DNA of 62,815 nt from the NCBI GenBank assembly GCA_002716045.1, contig PAZC01000026.1:8406-71220 (forward strand), given 5' to 3'. This DNA is from Opitutia bacterium (GTDB lineage: Bacteria > Verrucomicrobiota > Verrucomicrobiia > Opitutales > Seribacteraceae). Positions 1 to 8,857 of the stretch are shown here, in pieces; the first letter of the stretch is position 1; each line of letters opens with the position of its first letter. Below the pieces are notes generated by a model. That model ran no database searches and was not told the DNA's origin. It saw only the letters and a program-made list of their open reading frames with translations. The position numbers were made by a program, and so were the translations under genes.

Positions 1-146
1 AATCGCGGGCCACCCAGGGCCGCCACTTTCAAGTCAGGCTTCTTGGCCTTCAGGTCTTTCAGCAAACGGGCCGCGTGCTCGTCACCGGACGCCTCGCCGG
101 CTATGACAAGCAAATCGATGGAATCACTGGCTGGATGCTCGAGCAT
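1..146 (-). CDS. lpxB: Lipid-A-disaccharide synthase, N-terminal part (cut by window edge)
   Basis: Reading the minus strand from an ATG at 146 gives about 48 residues that run off the window. They contain the pattern AGEASGDEHAARLLKDLK followed by ALGGPR, which is the typical N-terminus of LpxB, the GT-B fold enzyme that joins UDP-2,3-diacylglucosamine and lipid X to lipid A disaccharide at the inner membrane. It starts 10 bases after the stop of the Gfo/Idh/MocA gene, so it is probably the next gene of the same operon. Only the first part is visible, so completeness cannot be judged. The assignment rests on the motif and on the envelope-gene context. Confidence 0.85.
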   Translation of the reverse strand, partial: MLEHPASDSIDLLVIAGEASGDEHAARLLKDLKAKKPDLKVAALGGPR

Positions 147-156
147 GGCATGGGCC

Positions 157-1098
157 TCACCGTTTCCAACCCTCGTGGATCAGACTGGTTATCTCAAGAG
201 CCACCTCAAGAGCCGACTTACCGAAATCAAGATCCGTCTTGGGCGTGTCGGCCAACCGCACACAGCGGGCAAAGGACGCAAGCTCGAGAGCAAGTGGTTC
301 GCCTTTTTCAACCGGCACCTCGCCTCGCTCGAGCCCGGTGGCTGACTTGGTGATGAGGTGGCCCTTCTGGTTCATGAAGTCGAGGGAAAGGTAACCGCTG
401 TCCTGAAACACCCGTATCTCGCGGGCCTTTTTTTCACTTACCCGACTGGCGTTGAGATTGGCAACGCAACCATTGGCAAAGGTGAGACGAGCATTGGCGA
501 TATCCTCGGTTGGGGAAAGCACTCGCACACCGATGGCATCGAGGTGCTCGATCGGCGAATGGGCCAAGGCCATGGCGATCCCGACGTCATGTATCATCAG
601 GTCGAGCACCACGCCGACCTCGGTGCCGCGCGGCTGATAGGGAGCCAAGCGCTCGCCCGTCAGGTAGCGGGGAGCGGAAACCGCCTCCTCCAGAAAAGTC
701 ATTACCGGATTATAGTGCTCGATGTGCCCTACCTGTACGATGCGGCCATACTCCCGAGCCTTGGCCACGATAGTTTCCGCTTCTTCAAGCGATGCGCACA
801 AAGGCTTCTCCACCAGCAAATGGCAACCTGACTCGAGAAGCGGCAAGGCCAACTCGGCGTGCAAGTCGGTCGGCGCCACCACGCTGACCGCCTCACAGGC
901 AGCGCCCAATTCGGCCAAGTTCTCGAAGCGGCGGCACCCATAGGCCTCGCAGGCAGCGTTGGCTGCCTCGTCGTTTGGTTCCAGCACGCCAATGAGTTCA
1001 CAATCCTCGAGGTCATGGTAAATTCGGGCGTGGTGCTGTCCGAGATAGCCGACTCCCGCGACCCCACATGCCAATTGACTTTCGGTGTTTGCGGTCAT
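157..1098 (-). CDS. Gfo/Idh/MocA family NAD(P)-dependent oxidoreductase
   Basis: 313 residues. The N-terminus has a Rossmann nucleotide-binding pattern (GVAGVGYLGQHHARIY, residues about 12-27) and the family signature EKPLCASLEEAE, with the catalytic-type lysine in EKP near residue 97. The rest fits the GFO_IDH_MocA alpha/beta domain. Its place between lolD and lpxB is informative: family members next to lpx genes include GnnA, which oxidises the 3-hydroxyl of UDP-GlcNAc so that an aminotransferase (GnnB) can make the 3-amino sugar for amide-linked lipid A. No aminotransferase is visible here, so that role is only a suggestion. It lies 8 bases downstream of lolD and 10 bases upstream of lpxB. 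Confidence 0.88.
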   Translation of the reverse strand: MTANTESQLACGVAGVGYLGQHHARIYHDLEDCELIGVLEPNDEAANAACEAYGCRRFENLAELGAACEAVSVVAPTDLHAELALPLLESGCHLLVEKPLCASLEEAETIVAKAREYGRIVQVGHIEHYNPVMTFLEEAVSAPRYLTGERLAPYQPRGTEVGVVLDLMIHDVGIAMALAHSPIEHLDAIGVRVLSPTEDIANARLTFANGCVANLNASRVSEKKAREIRVFQDSGYLSLDFMNQKGHLITKSATGLERGEVPVEKGEPLALELASFARCVRLADTPKTDLDFGKSALEVALEITSLIHEGWKR

Positions 1099-1106
1099 GG
1101 GAAAAA

Positions 1107-1814
1107 TCAGGCGGGACCGAGAGAACCCTTGGTCAGGCAGAGGGCCTCGTCGGTGGCTTGAGCGAAGGCAAGGTTATGAGTGACGAGCACGAGGCTAGCC
1201 TCTTCCTCTCGGCAAGCCTCAAGTAAAAGATCCATCACGGAGCCAGCGGTTTTTTCGTCGAGGTTGCCAGTGGGCTCGTCAGCGAGGATGACTCGCGGGC
1301 GGTTGAGCAAAGCCCGGGCAATGGCGAGGCGTTGACGTTCCCCGCCCGACATCTTGGTCGGCAACTGGAGGTCACGTCCCTCCATGCCCACTCGGGCAAG
1401 CAGGTCGCGGGCACGGTCTAACGTTTCGGCATCGACAGTTCCCGCTATACGAGCGGCCACCATGACGTTCTCGATGGCATTGAGCTCGGGTATCAGGTAG
1501 TAGGCTTGGTAGACCACACCCAGAAAGGAGGCTCGCATGGAGGCTTCTCGGGCAGTCGGCATAGTTCGCGGGTCAAGGCTCTCACGATGCCAACTCATAC
1601 TGCCGGAATCGGCAGTTTCGAGACGAGCCAAAAGGTTGAGCAAAGTGGTCTTGCCGCAGCCGGATTCCCCTCGCACGCTGACGCTGCAGCCACTATCCAA
1701 GGAAAAGCCGACGTCATCGAGTACCCGGATGCTGCCTCCTTCGTAAGAAAAGGACTTGCAAAGACCTTCGGCCTGCAGGACCGCTGTGGATTCTTCACTC
1801 ACTGCGCAAGGCAT
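1107..1814 (-). CDS. lolD: Lipoprotein-releasing ABC transporter ATP-binding protein LolD
   Basis: 235 residues, the usual LolD size. Walker A GESGCGKTT (about residues 49-57), the ABC signature SGGERQRLAIARALL, Walker B VILADEPTGNLD and a switch histidine in VTHN are all present. The GNLD after Walker B is typical of the LolD/MacB branch of ABC ATPases. It powers extraction of outer-membrane lipoproteins from the inner membrane. The ATG at 1814 lies inside the last codons of the LolC/E gene (overlap of 20 bases), so the permease and ATPase are translationally coupled. An alternative assignment is MacB-type or FtsE-like, but the partner and the lnt neighbourhood favour LolD. Confidence 0.93.
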   Translation of the reverse strand: MPCAVSEESTAVLQAEGLCKSFSYEGGSIRVLDDVGFSLDSGCSVSVRGESGCGKTTLLNLLARLETADSGSMSWHRESLDPRTMPTAREASMRASFLGVVYQAYYLIPELNAIENVMVAARIAGTVDAETLDRARDLLARVGMEGRDLQLPTKMSGGERQRLAIARALLNRPRVILADEPTGNLDEKTAGSVMDLLLEACREEEASLVLVTHNLAFAQATDEALCLTKGSLGPA

Positions 1815-3387
1815 CGGCGGGTTTGAGGGAAGCGGCTTTCCAGGCAGGCAACAAGCCGGCCAAGGTGGAGACGACGAGGCCGAAGCATCCGGCCACCAGA
1901 AAAGTCTGGAGAATTTCAGGGGACTCCCATGGCTGATAGACCTTGAGAGTGAGAAAGTGGTAGTATTGCTCGACGTTTACCTGGTCCGCGAAGAGAGGCA
2001 CGATGACTTCCATCATGGAACGGCGAAAATGGATCATAAGGGAAGCAAGCGACCAACCGGCCAAGGTACCGCAACCGCCGATCACAAGACCTTGAAGACA
2101 AAATACAGCACCCACTTGGGCGCGCGTCCCGCCCATCGCGACAAGCAAACCGATTTCACGAGTCCTTCGTATGACCGAGGTCATCAGGGCGATTGCTATG
2201 GCGAAGGCAGCGACCAACCCGATCGGCACCATGATAAGGATCATGAGATATTCCTCGAACTTGAGTAAATCGAAGAACCAGGCATTTTCATCGAACCAAG
2301 TAACCGACCGATAGCCTTCGCCCAACTGGGCGTCCAACCGGGCCGCCACAGCCTCCACCTCGGCATCGGAATCAACGATGCCCGGTTTGAGTCGAAGGTT
2401 GAATCCATGAACCAAGCCCTCCTGTCCGTTGAGTTCCTGCAGCAAGCGCAGGCTACAGATACTGGAATCCTCACCGAATTGTCGCCAAGGCGCCTCGAAG
2501 AAACCTGCCACGCGCAATTCCCGAGGAGGAGTCAACTCGTCCCTTCTGGCGCGATCCAGCATGACCGGGGCGTAGACCTCCACGGTGGAGGCCTCCATGA
2601 TCTCGAAACGGAAAACGTCGCCCTTGGCGAAAGGCTCTTGTCCGGCAGCCAACTCCAAGGAGATCATGCCACCAGCCAAGTCGAAAGGGCCTTCGCCCAA
2701 ACGAAAGGGCTTGTCCTCAGGTCCCTGCAGTTCGGCCTTCGCTCGAAAAGTTTCTGGGCTATCGAAAGTAAGTGTCCACAGGTCAGCCACGGAAAGAGCT
2801 GATACGCGAGTCACCTTGGGTTGCCCGTCGCCGGCATTGGAAAGGGATGAGTTTTTATCAAAAAGAATGAGGGGTGGATGGGCCCCGATGCGATCTCCCA
2901 TGGCCGCGCTGAGTAGCACAGTCTCGTCATCCAAATCATTCAAGGTCGGATCAGGGGAGGCATAGTACGCGTACCGTTGCACGGCGGAGGCCTCCCGTAT
3001 GAACTTGTCCAGCGGCAGGGCATCGAGGACCTTTTCGGGATCCACGCCGGTGACGGAGGGAACGCGACCCTGACCATAGAAATCGAGAAAGACAAATCCC
3101 TGCATGAACGGAGTGGCAGCCTGCACTGCGGGATCCGCCTCGATCGCAGCCAAGTCCTTTGGCCAACTTTCCCGACCCTCCATGGCCAAGACGCGGATCT
3201 CGCCGTAGGTGTCCAAAACGTCATCACGAAACTGGGATTGAAACCCTTTCATGAAGGCAACCACCACGATCATGACGTTCACCCCGAGGGCCACCCCCAC
3301 GATTGCAAGGACTGAAAAGAAAGATACCCAGCGCCCGGTGGGGAACAGTTGCTTGAAAGCGAGGTAGAAATGCCAAGGCATCTTCAT
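1795..3387 (-). CDS. Lipoprotein-releasing ABC transporter permease, LolC/LolE family
   Basis: 530 residues from the ATG at 3387, which begins the LolC/E-like start MKMPWHFYLAFKQLFPTGR; upstream in-frame codons overlap the preceding gene and are not needed. One membrane segment follows near residues 20-45 (VLAIVGVALGVNVMIVVVAF), then a long periplasmic region, then three more segments with the FtsX-type stretch LMTSVIRRTREIGLLVAMGG. The periplasmic part is about 100 residues longer than in the usual ~400-residue LolC/E. Only one permease gene is seen, so it may act as a homodimer (LolF-like). It is coupled to lolD. Confidence 0.9.
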   Translation of the reverse strand: MKMPWHFYLAFKQLFPTGRWVSFFSVLAIVGVALGVNVMIVVVAFMKGFQSQFRDDVLDTYGEIRVLAMEGRESWPKDLAAIEADPAVQAATPFMQGFVFLDFYGQGRVPSVTGVDPEKVLDALPLDKFIREASAVQRYAYYASPDPTLNDLDDETVLLSAAMGDRIGAHPPLILFDKNSSLSNAGDGQPKVTRVSALSVADLWTLTFDSPETFRAKAELQGPEDKPFRLGEGPFDLAGGMISLELAAGQEPFAKGDVFRFEIMEASTVEVYAPVMLDRARRDELTPPRELRVAGFFEAPWRQFGEDSSICSLRLLQELNGQEGLVHGFNLRLKPGIVDSDAEVEAVAARLDAQLGEGYRSVTWFDENAWFFDLLKFEEYLMILIMVPIGLVAAFAIAIALMTSVIRRTREIGLLVAMGGTRAQVGAVFCLQGLVIGGCGTLAGWSLASLMIHFRRSMMEVIVPLFADQVNVEQYYHFLTLKVYQPWESPEILQTFLVAGCFGLVVSTLAGLLPAWKAASLKPADALRSE

Positions 3388-3394
3388 GAAGTAA

Positions 3395-3652
3395 CTAGCT
3401 GGCGTTGGCGTCCTCGTCAGCGGGCAACCAACGCTCACGCATCTCGTCCAAATCAAACTCGGGCAAGGGGAAACGTTCCTGGAAATTTGTTACGTAAACG
3501 AAATACAAGAGCAACAGGACGCCCGACAACACCGCGATGGTCAAGACTCGCTTGACGATACCCACCATCAAAAAGAGGGCCAACACACCGGCCACCCAAA
3601 GCAGAAGCGGGTGAGCCTGCAGTTGTTCCCAGAGCTCCGAAACCGCTTCCAT
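3395..3652 (-). CDS. Small hypothetical membrane protein
   Basis: 85 residues with two closely spaced hydrophobic segments (about residues 17-34 and 37-54) and an acidic C-terminal tail (PEFDLDEMRERWLPADEDA). It sits between the coiled-coil lipoprotein gene and the LolC/E gene, with only 7 bases to the latter, so it is very likely part of the same transcript. No family is recognised. The coding call rests on position, length without stops, and a sensible membrane-protein profile. Confidence 0.65.
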   Translation of the reverse strand: MEAVSELWEQLQAHPLLLWVAGVLALFLMVGIVKRVLTIAVLSGVLLLLYFVYVTNFQERFPLPEFDLDEMRERWLPADEDANAS

Positions 3653-3679
3653 CCAAGGCGATTTTGGCCCCGCAGAGGG

Positions 3680-4213
3680 TCAGGGGCCTTCCAGGGAGGC
3701 CACTTTCTTGGCCTGAGCATCCACCTCTGCCCGACGCTGTTCGGCGCGGCGCTTGAGGATGGTTGCCTTGGATTCGCTGCGCAAGGCATCGGACTCGTGC
3801 TTGGTTGCCCGAGAAGCCAATTTGCCAATTGCTGCAATGTTTTCCTCCTTGTCGCCAAGCCCGGTTTTGTCGATGGCCTCGAACTTACTCTTCCTGAACA
3901 AGGCGGTTCGTTCATCCAGGCGACTCGCCGCGGCGACGCTTTCCTCCTTGGCGAGATCGGCTTCGACCTTGGTCAACTCAACCCGCATCTCGGCCAGCTT
4001 GTTGCGTTCACGAGCCAACCGCAGGGCCTCGGCCGCTGCAATGGATTCGGCTCGGTTGCGTTCCGGCACCTGATTGAAGGCAATTGGATCCGGCGTGGTG
4101 GAGGTGCGCATGCCGGTTTTACGGACAATGCCCTTAACTTGATCCGTGGCCTGGCACCCACAATATAAAGCGGCCGCACTTAAGGCGGCCACGAAGCGTA
4201 ACCTTTTTCCCAT
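3680..4213 (-). CDS. Putative lipoprotein with long alpha-helical/coiled-coil region
   Basis: 177 residues from the ATG at 4213 (MGKRLRFVAALSAAALYCGC). The N-terminus is a signal peptide with a cysteine after a short hydrophobic run, consistent with a lipoprotein although the lipobox (ALYCGC) is not ideal. The mature part is almost wholly helical and rich in Ala, Arg, Glu and Lys (for example RNRAESIAAAEALRLARERN), as in periplasmic coiled-coil proteins. It follows ydbL in the ydbH-ynbE-ydbL run, so a role in the same envelope process is possible. A longer upstream start at 4285 would overlap ydbL and lose the signal peptide. Confidence 0.7.
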   Translation of the reverse strand: MGKRLRFVAALSAAALYCGCQATDQVKGIVRKTGMRTSTTPDPIAFNQVPERNRAESIAAAEALRLARERNKLAEMRVELTKVEADLAKEESVAAASRLDERTALFRKSKFEAIDKTGLGDKEENIAAIGKLASRATKHESDALRSESKATILKRRAEQRRAEVDAQAKKVASLEGP

Positions 4214-4238
4214 CAACTGTCTTCCTCCCAATTTCTTG

Positions 4239-4619
4239 CTACTTTTGTCTCCACTTGCTCTTGGCGTCACGGAACCAATGTCCACTCTTGCCTCGAGCTA
4301 AAAATCCCTTGGCCATTGCCTTGGCCACGTCGGCTGGAGCACCGCCCGTCTGCTTTGCCTTGAGGGCGAAGAAAGCCTTCCGGTCCGCGTTTTCGGCGGC
4401 GACTAGCTTGGCTCCATCTTCGGACAGCGCCCCGCGTGCGTGCAGCAAGCCATCAGCTCCCTCGCCGACGTTACCGGCATCCTTGGCCGCCAGCACCTTG
4501 GGCAGGCGGGCCTTCATACCAGCCTTGATCGTAGCCTCGTCAGCAAACGCGGCACCCGCTCCAAGAAAGAGGCTTGCGAAAAGAAAATAGCCCAATGGGC
4601 GCAAAATTCGAGTGTTCAT
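4239..4619 (-). CDS. ydbL: YdbL family protein (DUF1318)
   Basis: 126 residues with a cleavable signal peptide (FASLFLGAGAAFADEA). The pattern of a short lysine-rich protein with GxxxR and K-rich C-terminus, directly downstream of ynbE- and ydbH-like genes, matches the DUF1318/YdbL family. In Escherichia coli ydbH-ynbE-ydbL form one operon; YdbH and YnbE form an intermembrane bridge for phospholipids, and YdbL is thought to help control that complex. Gene order here is the same, which is strong contextual support. The sequence match itself is made by eye. Confidence 0.8.
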   Translation of the reverse strand: MNTRILRPLGYFLFASLFLGAGAAFADEATIKAGMKARLPKVLAAKDAGNVGEGADGLLHARGALSEDGAKLVAAENADRKAFFALKAKQTGGAPADVAKAMAKGFLARGKSGHWFRDAKSKWRQK

Positions 4620-4632
4620 AGCGTGTCCTTAC

Positions 4633-4821
4633 TTACTTTTTTGGGGTCTCCGTGGCGGCAGGTTCATCGTCGCCATACAAATCACCGAGGAAATCGTCCA
4701 CTTCCTTCTCGATCTTGATCGTTATGTTGTGATCCAAGACGATATGGTGTTCCGTCTTGATCGTGGTGCACCCTGCCCAAAGGAGCCAGGGAAACAAGGC
4801 GATAGCAAATAGTCTTCGCAT
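4633..4821 (-). CDS. ynbE: YnbE family outer-membrane lipoprotein
   Basis: 62 residues. Signal peptide with lipobox-like LLWAGC, then the hallmark short beta-strand segment HNITIKIEKEVDDFLGDLYG that resembles the YnbE core. In E. coli, YnbE is a small outer-membrane lipoprotein that stacks onto the C-terminal beta-groove of YdbH and completes the lipid-transport bridge. It lies 105 bases downstream of ydbH and 13 bases upstream of ydbL. The position and size make this assignment good even though the protein is very short. Confidence 0.78.
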   Translation of the reverse strand: MRRLFAIALFPWLLWAGCTTIKTEHHIVLDHNITIKIEKEVDDFLGDLYGDDEPAATETPKK

Positions 4822-4926
4822 AACAACACACTAAAGCCAAACTGTCCTGCGGCGCAAATGATTTCTGCTCTTTTGGGAAACATTCCAAGCCTTGGACCGA
4901 GATTCAAGATGCATGCCAGGAGGCAC

Positions 4927-7170
4927 TCACTCGAAGGACAGGCCGCCAAACTCGAGTTGTCGAAGCAAGGCCACGAGGTCTCCCTTGAGCTTGGGACGAT
5001 AAGTTACGTTGATCACTTTCTCGTCCACCATGCTGGAGCCGAGCACCTCCCCCTTGATCACGCGCCCCTCCAGCAAATCCTCCAAGAACTCAAAACGTAA
5101 TTTCTTTACCTTGAGGTCGCGCAAGGCAAGCTCGACCAAGCGTGAGCGCTTGTAGTTCGAAGACTCCGGATCCATGCCTTCGGTCAAAAGACCATCCGCG
5201 GGATAGCTCAGGCGCCCTTCCGGAACAGGAGCCAACTCGAGATGACCGCCATCCTGGTAGTTCCAGTCGCCATCACTGTCACTGAGCGGTATGCGACCGG
5301 ACAGCAAGCCCTCCAATTCACCTTCGAAGCCAGACATAATTTCTCCCAGTCGTTCACCAACCACTTCTTCGAGGGCAAGAGTGAAGGAAAGTGTGATTTC
5401 GTCGGCGAAGAGATTGAAGCGAGTGGGTTCGATGCGCAAGGTACCACCAAGGAAATCGCCTTCGCAACGGGATAGGGCGAAGGTACCGTTCTCGTCGAGG
5501 GTGAATCCGATTTTGCCAGGCCCCCAATGCAAGTCACCGTAGGTTGCCTTGGCAAAGGTGAGCTCCTGCTGGTCTAGAATTTTCAACGGATCAATGGAGT
5601 CGCAACGCACCTCGCCGGAAACCCCAGTAATGGTAACCTCCTCGCTGGGCAACTCGATCGTGGTGTCGGCCAGCCAAAGGGTCGCTCCGCCTTCATCGTT
5701 CAGCACAACCTCGCCGCGCCCGGGACGAACCTCCATCCGTACACCGCTTGATTCAAATCCCAAGGAATCGACCAGAATGGTGCCGTTTTCGTCGATGCGA
5801 AAGGTCAGAGCGAAGTCCTTCAAGGCGGGCTCCTCCGCTAACATCACGCTCGAAATCCGCAACTCTTGCGGAGCAGTCAAGGCAGGATTTGACAGGGAGA
5901 GCAGCTCACCATCGAAGCGCAATCCGTCCAAGCTCACTTGGGCCGCCGGAAGCAGGGCGTAGCAGGGCGGCAAACTCACTTTCACGGGATTCTCCTCGCC
6001 CTGAAAGGCAAGCTTGAACATACCATCGTATAGTACGATCTCGTCTCCCCCATAGCCTAGCTCATCAAAGGAAAAAGTAGATTCGTCGGCCAAAGCCCAA
6101 GACTCGCCACGAACCAAACTGACGGTGCCACCGAGACCGGAAAAACGCACTTGGTCATCGGGAAGGGCGAGTTGGCCCTCGGCATTTTGCAGGTCGAGAA
6201 TGACCTTGTCTCCGACTAGGTTAAGCGCCGCCACGAGATCCTCCAGTTGCAAGAAATTTCCGACCATGAAACTGCCTCCCAGCTTCGCCTTCCATAAACC
6301 GGAATAACCCTCGGTTACGACCACTGAGAAACGTTGGGATGACGCAGGCCAACGGGTGCCATTCACTTCTTGCGGAGGAAGGATAATGGCTAAGTTCTCT
6401 CCCGATGCCTGAATCACTTTCTTGAGTAATTCATTCCCCTTCACCCGGACACCTGCCTGTACTTCAAGCTGGCCACCCACAACGTCCAATCCGGATGGCC
6501 AATCATCCTCGAGATACAACTTGGCCACGCGGACGGGCTCCAGTATTTCGGGTATGTGTACAAAGGCAGTCAAACCGACCCCCAAACCATAGCGATTCAC
6601 ACCTAGGCCGAGATTTCCGAGCGAGCTGTTGCACTCCAGCGACAAGTGAGGGCGAACCGAGCTGTCCAGCCAACCCGTCAGCGAATGTTCCGAGCGAATT
6701 CCGCCGCTGGTCACGCCGAGACGAGTCTTTTCCAGTCGGGTATGAGTCAAGAAGGTCAGGTTCGCCCAGCCATTCAGTTGCTGCTCCAAGGTAAGCGTTT
6801 TCTCGGATTCATCTTCCGCTGCCAACAAGAGATCGAGGTCTACTTCGACTTGGGCGCCACTTGCCACCACCGTGTTGACCCGTGTCTTGGAGAGGGAATC
6901 GAAATCGTAGTCCGTCCAGATCTCACCAACCTGCACGGAAAGGCCTTCCCCCTCGAGACTGAAATCGCTGACGGCGGAACGGTTCACTCCCAGACGAACT
7001 TCCAAGTTCGCCTCGTAGCCACTTTCCTCCATCGACTCGATGAACCAGTTCTCGATCAGGGACGGCGCGCTCAACCATAGAATGGAAAGGACCACGCAGA
7101 AAAACAAGCCGACAAAGGCACCGTACTTGAAAACAAGTCTCCAAATTCTCCTGCTGGACCCCATCACCAT
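4927..7170 (-). CDS. ydbH: YdbH-like AsmA-family intermembrane lipid transport protein
   Basis: 747 residues. A single N-terminal membrane anchor (about residues 11-32, KYGAFVGLFFCVVLSILWLS) is followed by a long, beta-rich periplasmic region built of alternating hydrophobic strands, as in the AsmA-like proteins TamB, YhdP and YdbH. The size is close to E. coli YdbH (879 residues). It is followed by ynbE and ydbL homologues, which identifies it as YdbH rather than another AsmA protein. The expected role is a hydrophobic-groove bridge moving phospholipids from the inner to the outer membrane. It starts 73 bases after the end of lnt, in the same direction. Confidence 0.85.
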   Translation of the reverse strand: MVMGSSRRIWRLVFKYGAFVGLFFCVVLSILWLSAPSLIENWFIESMEESGYEANLEVRLGVNRSAVSDFSLEGEGLSVQVGEIWTDYDFDSLSKTRVNTVVASGAQVEVDLDLLLAAEDESEKTLTLEQQLNGWANLTFLTHTRLEKTRLGVTSGGIRSEHSLTGWLDSSVRPHLSLECNSSLGNLGLGVNRYGLGVGLTAFVHIPEILEPVRVAKLYLEDDWPSGLDVVGGQLEVQAGVRVKGNELLKKVIQASGENLAIILPPQEVNGTRWPASSQRFSVVVTEGYSGLWKAKLGGSFMVGNFLQLEDLVAALNLVGDKVILDLQNAEGQLALPDDQVRFSGLGGTVSLVRGESWALADESTFSFDELGYGGDEIVLYDGMFKLAFQGEENPVKVSLPPCYALLPAAQVSLDGLRFDGELLSLSNPALTAPQELRISSVMLAEEPALKDFALTFRIDENGTILVDSLGFESSGVRMEVRPGRGEVVLNDEGGATLWLADTTIELPSEEVTITGVSGEVRCDSIDPLKILDQQELTFAKATYGDLHWGPGKIGFTLDENGTFALSRCEGDFLGGTLRIEPTRFNLFADEITLSFTLALEEVVGERLGEIMSGFEGELEGLLSGRIPLSDSDGDWNYQDGGHLELAPVPEGRLSYPADGLLTEGMDPESSNYKRSRLVELALRDLKVKKLRFEFLEDLLEGRVIKGEVLGSSMVDEKVINVTYRPKLKGDLVALLRQLEFGGLSFE

Positions 7171-7243
7171 GAAAGCATGAGCTTGCGCCTAACAAGGAGA
7201 CTGAAAAGGCAAAACTTTCTCAGCCAAGCAGAGAAAAAGAACT

Positions 7244-8857
7244 TCAGCTTTTGGCGGGCGGCGTTTTACGCAGAAAGAGAACCGCGGGAAACAGTGCGGC
7301 GAGGCAGAGGTAAACGAACCAGTCGCCGTGGCGGGCATAGAAGGTGAGTTTGTCCGCCCAGGCTGAATCGCGGGTAGTTCCCCAACTATCCTTGAAGAAA
7401 ACGTGAAGGGGCAAGGGATTGCGACTGTTCCCGGGGTCAAGTTCGTCCTCGACCGGCGGCACGTTGCCATACTCGTCGATCCATCCGGACCAGCCATGGT
7501 TGCCGCAACGCAACACTGGGCGGCGCAACTCGACCGCACGCAAAACGGAATGGGCGGCGTGTTGCTCGGCGCAACCCTCCTCTCCAAACCATGCATTATT
7601 GGTGGAGACAAAAAGAAAGTCAGCCCCCGCCTGCACAGTCGAGCGGGAAAGTTGGGGGAAGATGTCCTCGTAGCAAATGAGTGGCCCGACCAACATGTTG
7701 CGATCGCCTGCGCGCACTGGCAGCACGGCGGGACGGTCACCTGCCGCGAATCGCCCGATGGGACCAACCAGTTTCTCGAGTCCGGGAATCCAGGAAAAAC
7801 CGAAAGGAACGTATTCGCCAAAAGGCACGAGGACGCGCTTGGAATAAATTGCTGGAGCCAAACCTTCGTCATGGCGAATGAGGCAGACCGAATTGTAGGA
7901 AGCGCCCTCCCGTTTGGTGACGACCCCAAAAAGAAAGTCGCGCCTAGTTTCAGAGGCAAGTGCCTCTATCCACTCGCGATCACGAGCCAAGCCGCGCGGA
8001 GGCGATGCTTCAGGCCAGAGGACAAGGTCTGGCTCACGCAAGATCTGGGTCAGGGCGCGCAGGGTCTCGGTATGCTCCGCAGCTCGGCCTGGCTTCCACT
8101 TGTCCTTCAGGTAAGGCTGTACGAAACCCGCTCGTATCATGGGTTCGCGAGTGGCTGCCTCGGGACGGGTAACGAGGAACACCGAGAACAAGCCGACGAA
8201 AATACCGAATGCGACGTAGAAGTCGGGGCAAAGGCTCAACAATACACCGCGTTGCATCCCTTTGCGCCGGACGATCAAGTGATGAAGGTAGGAACCGATT
8301 GCAAGATTGAAGAATACGAGAAAAAAGGAGATTGCCCAAGCTCCTGTCCATGGCGCGATCTGCAGGATGGCAGGCCTTTGCCATTGGCTTGCAGCAAGAG
8401 GCAACCAAGGAAAACCAAGGGTGAACTGGCAACGGAGCCACTCGATGACTGTCCAGGCTGCAGCCAACAGAAACATGCCGGCAAGTCGTCGGCCAAGGGA
8501 ATTGCCAGCGATAGAGCGCGGTATGGTCCAACGGGCCAGCAACCACCACCCAAGCAAATATAAAGTGGGCAGGAGCACCCCGGCGCAGAGGGCAGGCAAA
8601 GCCACGTTCCGAAGCCAAAAGAAAATGGCCATATGCATGAGGTATCCCGTGAGGAGAAACACGGCGATCACGCTGCGATAGCTCGGTTTGCGATAAAACC
8701 AGGCAACGGCAGGCAAGAGGAAGAAATAGGCCGCCTCAGGCGATTGGTTGGGCGGAAACGAAACCCAAAGCAGCAGGCATGTTGTCCCGGCTGCGAGCAA
8801 GGCAATCGCGACTTCAACCCAGTTGGGACATCCTATCCAGCGAATGAGCGATTTCAT
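7244..8857 (-). CDS. lnt: Apolipoprotein N-acyltransferase
   Basis: 537 residues from the ATG at 8857, which is the first start giving a normal membrane N-terminus (MKSLIRWIGCPNWVEVAIAL). The first ~220 residues contain six or more membrane segments; the C-terminal half is a nitrilase-type domain. The catalytic triad residues can be placed: Glu in LVLWPEASPP, Lys in IYSKRVLVPFGEYVPFG, and Cys in GPLICYEDIFPQ. It N-acylates the lipoprotein N-terminal cysteine in the inner membrane before Lol sorting. Its start overlaps the stop of the dihydrouridine synthase gene by 4 bases, indicating coupling. Confidence 0.95.
   Translation of the reverse strand: MKSLIRWIGCPNWVEVAIALLAAGTTCLLLWVSFPPNQSPEAAYFFLLPAVAWFYRKPSYRSVIAVFLLTGYLMHMAIFFWLRNVALPALCAGVLLPTLYLLGWWLLARWTIPRSIAGNSLGRRLAGMFLLAAAWTVIEWLRCQFTLGFPWLPLAASQWQRPAILQIAPWTGAWAISFFLVFFNLAIGSYLHHLIVRRKGMQRGVLLSLCPDFYVAFGIFVGLFSVFLVTRPEAATREPMIRAGFVQPYLKDKWKPGRAAEHTETLRALTQILREPDLVLWPEASPPRGLARDREWIEALASETRRDFLFGVVTKREGASYNSVCLIRHDEGLAPAIYSKRVLVPFGEYVPFGFSWIPGLEKLVGPIGRFAAGDRPAVLPVRAGDRNMLVGPLICYEDIFPQLSRSTVQAGADFLFVSTNNAWFGEEGCAEQHAAHSVLRAVELRRPVLRCGNHGWSGWIDEYGNVPPVEDELDPGNSRNPLPLHVFFKDSWGTTRDSAWADKLTFYARHGDWFVYLCLAALFPAVLFLRKTPPAKS

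Noticed and set aside
7189-7959. Long minus-strand reading frame overlapping lnt
   Set aside because: It is another frame of lnt, which has clear catalytic motifs in its own frame.
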